From: Chrysomallon squamiferum | Taxonomy: Eukaryota; Mollusca; Gastropoda; Neomphalida; Peltospiridae | Reading direction: 5' to 3' | Length of the DNA stretch: 35,000 nt | Assembly: GCA_012295275.1 (NCBI GenBank) | Contig: CM022667.1 | Location: forward strand, 1,667,001-1,702,000 | Part shown: piece after piece, positions 31,301 through 35,000 of the stretch | How positions within the stretch are numbered: position 1 is the stretch's first letter | How the letters are laid out: each line of letters opens with the position of its first letter | The notes under the pieces: generated by a model | What the model saw: only the letters and a program-made list of their open reading frames with translations | Databases searched by the model: none | Told to the model about the DNA's origin: nothing | Translations under genes and position numbers: made by a program

Positions 31301-33382
31301 TTACTATCATATTATAACACACACATACTTTTTTTCACAGAAACAGTTATCTGTGTGCAGTACATGCATCCAAGATGATGGTTGAACGTAAACAAGGTTT
31401 AATTGTAAACATTTCGTCTGCTGGTGGCCTGACCTACATGTTCAATGTGCCGTACGGCATTGGAAAAGAAGCAGCAAGTTTTATCTAATTTTAATTTTTT
31501 TTTTTTATATAAAAGTAAATTAAAAAGTCCATAGAAAAATGGCCATTTTAGTTCAGTTGTATAACAAGTTATATTTAATTTACAGTCTTAAAGAAGGTAC
31601 GTGAATTAAGAAATAAAAGAGAAAAAGGGACTAATATGTGTTGTTTATATGTATGTGTGTGTATGTGTGTTTGTATGAGTGAGTTAATTAGTGACTTACC
31701 CATCTACATCTACTTATTGAAAATCAGCTGAATTATGTATAGTAGTCACTGTTCTAACCGAACTCAGATAGCTTCATCAGACTTGAAGGAATCTGATGTA
31801 TACATTTTTGACCAGTAAATTCTAAGTCTGTTGAACTTTGGTCCATCAAATTGAGGGTTTACTGTACATAATTACGTTAGAACTGACTAAATAAATTGCT
31901 TTATTTAATACAGACTGACTGAACGGCAGTGAACTGACTAAATAAATTGTTTTATTTTGTACAGACTGACAGAAAGGCAGTGAACTGACTAAATAAATTG
32001 TTTTATTTTGTACAGACTGTCAGAAAACCAAAATAAATTGTTTTATTTTGTACAGACTGACAGAAAGGCAGTGAACTGACTAAATAAATTGTTTTATTTT
32101 GTACAGACTGACAGAATGGCAGTCGACTGTGCTATTGAACTTAAAGAACACAATGTGGCTTTCGTCAGCTTGTGGCCAGGTCCTGTGAAAACTGAGAAAC
32201 TCGTCCACAATTTCAAAATTAACAAATACGGGGACACCAAGGAAGTTGTAAGCCGATGTCTGAATTACTCTGTGTATTTTACATTAGAGATTTTTTTTTT
32301 TGTCTAGTTTATTTAATCTTTATATTTTTTAAATATTAAGGTCAGTCTGTTTTAGTTTTGAAATCACATTGTAATAATATTTTTGTTATTTTTTTTCTTT
32401 GTCATTTATACAAATTAAAATGTAAGTTAATAACCATCATGTCTAGAAAGTCAGAGCTAGTAATATTTGGTTCAGTTAAAATTTATAATATCTGTGTGTA
32501 TTATATATATATATATATTTTTTTTTTTTAAATTCAGGCTCAGATGAAAGGAATGATGGACAAATTTGGTGAATCTACAGAATATGCTGGAAAATGTGTA
32601 GCTAGTCTTGCAAGTGGTAAATACACAAAAGAATTTTACTTGACCATTTTTATTTGTGCTCACATACGAAGACATTCATATGCTTCACTTAATGGAACAT
32701 TTAACTGAATTCCCAGTACATAGATAAAATCTAAATATTGTTTCATTACAGATCCTAACGTAATGAAGAAAACTGGTAGAATTCTGATTGGTGCTGATGT
32801 GGGTGAAGAGTATGGATTGGTCGATATTGATGGTATTTTTATTATAATCTGTGTTAAGATAGTCACACTATAATTCTATATCATTCTTTTCTTTTTTCTA
32901 AATTTTATTTTCAAAGCACATTCACATGTACTTTATTTTTAAACCAAAAAAAAGTGACGTTTTTGAAGCATTTCATGTTCTTTGTAAATGTTACCAAGGA
33001 AAGATGTAAACCTATTTTTATATAGCAGAACCAAAATAAATTTAAAAAATATATTTTCACAAAGAATTAATTTCATTTATTTGTTCTGTCTAAACAGTTG
33101 CACATAATGAGCCTTGTTTCTGAGTATCACTACCATTTTTTTTTTTTTAAATCTATTCCAGTTTCTTTATTATTAAATAATTCTTTTATTTATTTATTTA
33201 TTTATTTATTTTATTCATTTGCAGGACAAAAACCTTTTAACTGCAGAAGCATATCCAACCTGCTCTTTCTGGTGGGCATGGACTGGTGTGCAAAGTTTGT
33301 ACCTGGATTTCTGAAAATACCTCTGTGGGCAATGCCTTTGATTGGAAACAAATTTTTAGCTCCATCGAAACATTCTTTATAA
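27259..33382 (+). CDS. DHRS1: Dehydrogenase/reductase SDR family member 1
   Basis: Nine coding exons: 27259-27367, 28427-28495, 29777-29919, 30713-30792, 31341-31473, 32107-32247, 32538-32616, 32752-32832, 33225-33382. All phases agree, giving 330 residues; human DHRS1 has 313. The Rossmann cofactor motif TGATRGIG is at 12-19, NNAYAG (the family's NNAG variant) at 100-105, helix Asn at about 130, catalytic Ser159 in ISSAGG, and Tyr172-x3-Lys176 in YGIGK. The full SDR catalytic set is therefore present and the enzyme should be an active NAD(P)H-dependent oxidoreductase. Human DHRS1 acts on steroids and carbonyl compounds at the ER; carrying that over here is inference. PYGIGKEATDRMAVDC aligns without gaps to the human protein, which fixes the GC donor after exon 5. 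The C-terminal NLLFLVGMDWCAKFVPGFLK is hydrophobic and may bind membrane. No operon-like link to TARS. Confidence 0.96.
27700..28100. repeat. ATAAATAA-rich tandem array in DHRS1 intron 1
   Basis: (AAATA/AATA)n blocks are separated by recurring AAATTAGTGTAATAATAA or AAATTAATGAAATAATAA spacers at variable distance of roughly 30-70 bp, about ten times. This is a two-level repeat: a tetranucleotide array within a larger, irregular unit. Confidence 0.9.
28340..28391. repeat. (AC)n microsatellite before DHRS1 exon 2
   Basis: A mixed ACGC/ACAC run passes into pure AC at about 28363-28391, ending 35 bp before the exon 2 acceptor at 28426. Confidence 0.92.
28540..28920. repeat. 61-62-bp tandem repeat, about six copies, DHRS1 intron 2
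   Basis: CAAAGTATT recurs at 28591, 28653, 28715, 28776, 28837 and in drifted form near 28897, spacing 61-62 bp. Each unit also carries TTAACTTTAATATTTTC. Two units extend this to TTTCAGATCT, which looks like a splice acceptor. Copies differ by a few substitutions each, so the array is moderately old. Confidence 0.93.
29090..29790. repeat. Degenerate ~160-bp tandem repeat ending on the exon 3 acceptor
   Basis: A motif TTATAATTTATAATRA followed by an AGAAAAA-GGTG-like purine stretch and a TTAATTTTCATTANTAATTAAT stretch recurs around 29145, 29305 and 29467. Weaker copies lie near 29645 and at the exon 3 boundary (29760-29800), where TGACAGATAGAAAAGCGAGG resembles TGATAGACAGAAAAAGGTGG at 29478. 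The unit seems to include the exon start. The last two copies are weak matches. Confidence 0.5.
31881..32124 (+). repeat. 51-bp tandem array of the DHRS1 exon 6 acceptor
   Basis: The segment TTTTATTTTGTACAG plus the first bases of exon 6 (ACTGACAGAATGGCAGT) is repeated. Acceptor AGs end at 31913, 31964, 32015, 32055 and 32106, spaced 51, 51, 40 and 51. Upstream copies read ACTGACAGAAAGGCAGTGAA, continue through CTGACTAAATAAATTG and re-enter the next pyrimidine tract. Splicing at any upstream copy meets a stop within a few codons (TGA or TAA). Only the last acceptor extends the SDR frame. Confidence 0.95.
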
Positions 33383-34120
33383 CATGTGTCACATATTAAT
33401 TATCATATCTTTGTTTGGCATGATGGTACAGTCACCATTTGCCACCATTCCAGACATAATAGTTAATATTCATCACGACTGCTGACATAAAATTAATATT
33501 CATGAGTTTTGGCTTATGTTTGTATTTATGACATATCTGTTCTTGAGAAAAATTAATGTTCGTGAATGGTCAAACCTGTTGTAATTAATTAATATGTAGT
33601 TAGATTAACTGTTCTGATATGTTCATAACTAATTAATATTCATGAATTCTCAGAACTGTTGATAATGGCGACTCTGACATAAGTTTATATTCATGAATTG
33701 TCATATCTAAGATAATTCATAAGTAATTACATTAATATTCACTGTTGTGACTAATTCATAATTGTTAATTAATACTCACAACCTTTTGGGCATGTTAATA
33801 ATGACACCATTAATATTCACAATTGCTTTGACAAAATAATATTGATCAATACTCAAACATTGTCAGTGTTTAATTATGTTAATATTCAGTTTCTGACATT
33901 CATAATTTAATTGGTATTCATCAGTGAAATAATAAGATGTTCATAGATCATTCATGTTCCCATTTTTGTTTTGGTTTTGATCATTTATTATTTATTATTA
34001 TATTATTGTTGTAGAAACTTCGTTTTGAAATATCTGATAAAATGTCAATCTTCAGATTTTAATTTAGCTATTTTTGTAAAGTGAACTTAATCCACTTCAA
34101 TAAATTTGTTTCTGATATTT
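33383..34120 (+). terminator. DHRS1 3' untranslated region and poly(A) signal
   Basis: AATAAA at 34099-34104 (CTTCAATAAATTTG), about 720 nt after the stop, is followed by T-rich sequence and is the likely cleavage signal. 33460-33910 is built from irregularly spaced copies of TTAATATTCAT(GAATT), for example 33463, 33493, 33553, 33633, 33684, 33732, 33810 and 33879, some preceded by TGACATAA or TTCATAACTAA. It is a diverged repeat within the probable untranslated region. Confidence 0.7.
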
Positions 34121-34492
34121 TATTTTTGTAAAATTTATTTCATTTCATTTATTATTCGTTATTTTATTTTATATTTTTTATTTTAACAACATCATCATTT
34201 ATTTAATTTTTGAAAATGTTACAACTGACCCAAATATGTATGAAATAAGAAATAAATTTCTGGGGTTTTTTTTCAGTTGAAGTATTGTTATCAGTTAAAA
34301 AATTTGAGTTCAGAATTATATATTAATAATAATAAATAGAATAAATTAAAATATTAAAATATCACTGTAGATAATATCTTGAATTATTGTTTTAAATCAC
34401 CCAAGATTTAATCCAGAATATTGAGAAATGATTACTGGTGGATTCTTTAGTGTGCGTATTTGTTGTGATGGTGTGTGCGTGTTTGTGCGTGC

Positions 34493-34542
<50 letters not shown>

Positions 34543-34811
34543 AAAACCACAAAAACACTCAAGCATGCCATCAAATCTCTTTATTTTTGTTCTACTGGCT
34601 GATTATTTAGCGAGACATTTTACATGTGAAATGCGAAGCACTTTAAAGCTAATGAATTCATCAGTAGGTACTAAATACAACTCAATAAAAAATAAAATAG
34701 TATTAATTAACGTTAATTATGCGAAAGAGAATGACGTCATTAATAGATTACTATAATAATAGATCCCTTGCTAGGACTATTTTCAAATAATATCAATGAA
34801 TAAATAAGTAA

Positions 34812-34856
<45 letters not shown>

Positions 34857-35000
34857 TAAATTAAAAATAATATAATAATCATAATAATGACAAAGATGTA
34901 TTTTTAACAAATTTTGAAGCTTTAGTTCTATATTGTTTGTGAAAGGATGTTTTATGAACTGAGATTCAGTTTACAGTGAAATTAGAAATTATATAACAAA
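34121..35000. other. Intergenic DNA with microsatellites, no gene seen
   Basis: A (GT)n run with a CGCGC patch and a GAGA tail lies at 34469-34542, and (AAT)n at 34817-34854. Short open frames in both strands derive from the GT repeat. 34560-34740 has neutral composition but nothing recognisable. Confidence 0.8.

Overview
The window is nuclear DNA from an animal. Every real gene is split by GT-AG introns (one is GC-AG), the DNA is very AT-rich, and it is crowded with microsatellites and A/T runs. The exons closely match animal families, and introns of about 0.1-3.4 kb suggest an invertebrate. A marine protostome such as a mollusc is my best guess, but the sequence alone does not settle the species. 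There are no bacterial operons, CRISPR arrays, tRNAs or rRNAs that I can recognise.

Layout: 1-4430 is intergenic low-complexity sequence with a 25-bp minisatellite at the left edge (77-480) and two CpG-bearing islands (1780-2010 and 2190-2540). 4440-5230 is a second, less AT-rich patch holding a minus-strand copy of the TARS promoter block. 6400-8995 is a decayed, inverted (minus-strand) partial duplicate of the threonyl-tRNA synthetase gene that keeps exons 4, 14 and 16 plus parts of introns 1, 3, 4, 10, 13, 14, 15 and 16. 9000-10400 is spacer. 10515-24314 is the intact cytosolic-type threonyl-tRNA synthetase gene (TARS1 type) on the plus strand, with 18 well-supported coding exons plus a probable first exon at 10669. 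24315-27258 holds its 3' end and the leader region of the next gene. 27259-33382 is a nine-exon SDR-family gene on the plus strand, a clear DHRS1 orthologue of 330 residues, with a 3' untranslated region to about 34.12 kb. The rest is intergenic microsatellite DNA.

The two intact genes are head-to-tail neighbours with unrelated housekeeping roles: tRNA charging, and a membrane-associated short-chain dehydrogenase/reductase. Nothing indicates a shared pathway. The most notable features are structural. TARS and its antisense-oriented partial copy form a long imperfect inverted repeat, so a read-through transcript could fold back on itself. In DHRS1, a splice-acceptor region has been tandemly duplicated five times in 51-bp steps. 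A second acceptor region in the same gene appears to have undergone an older, degenerate amplification. I found no novel multi-gene system.
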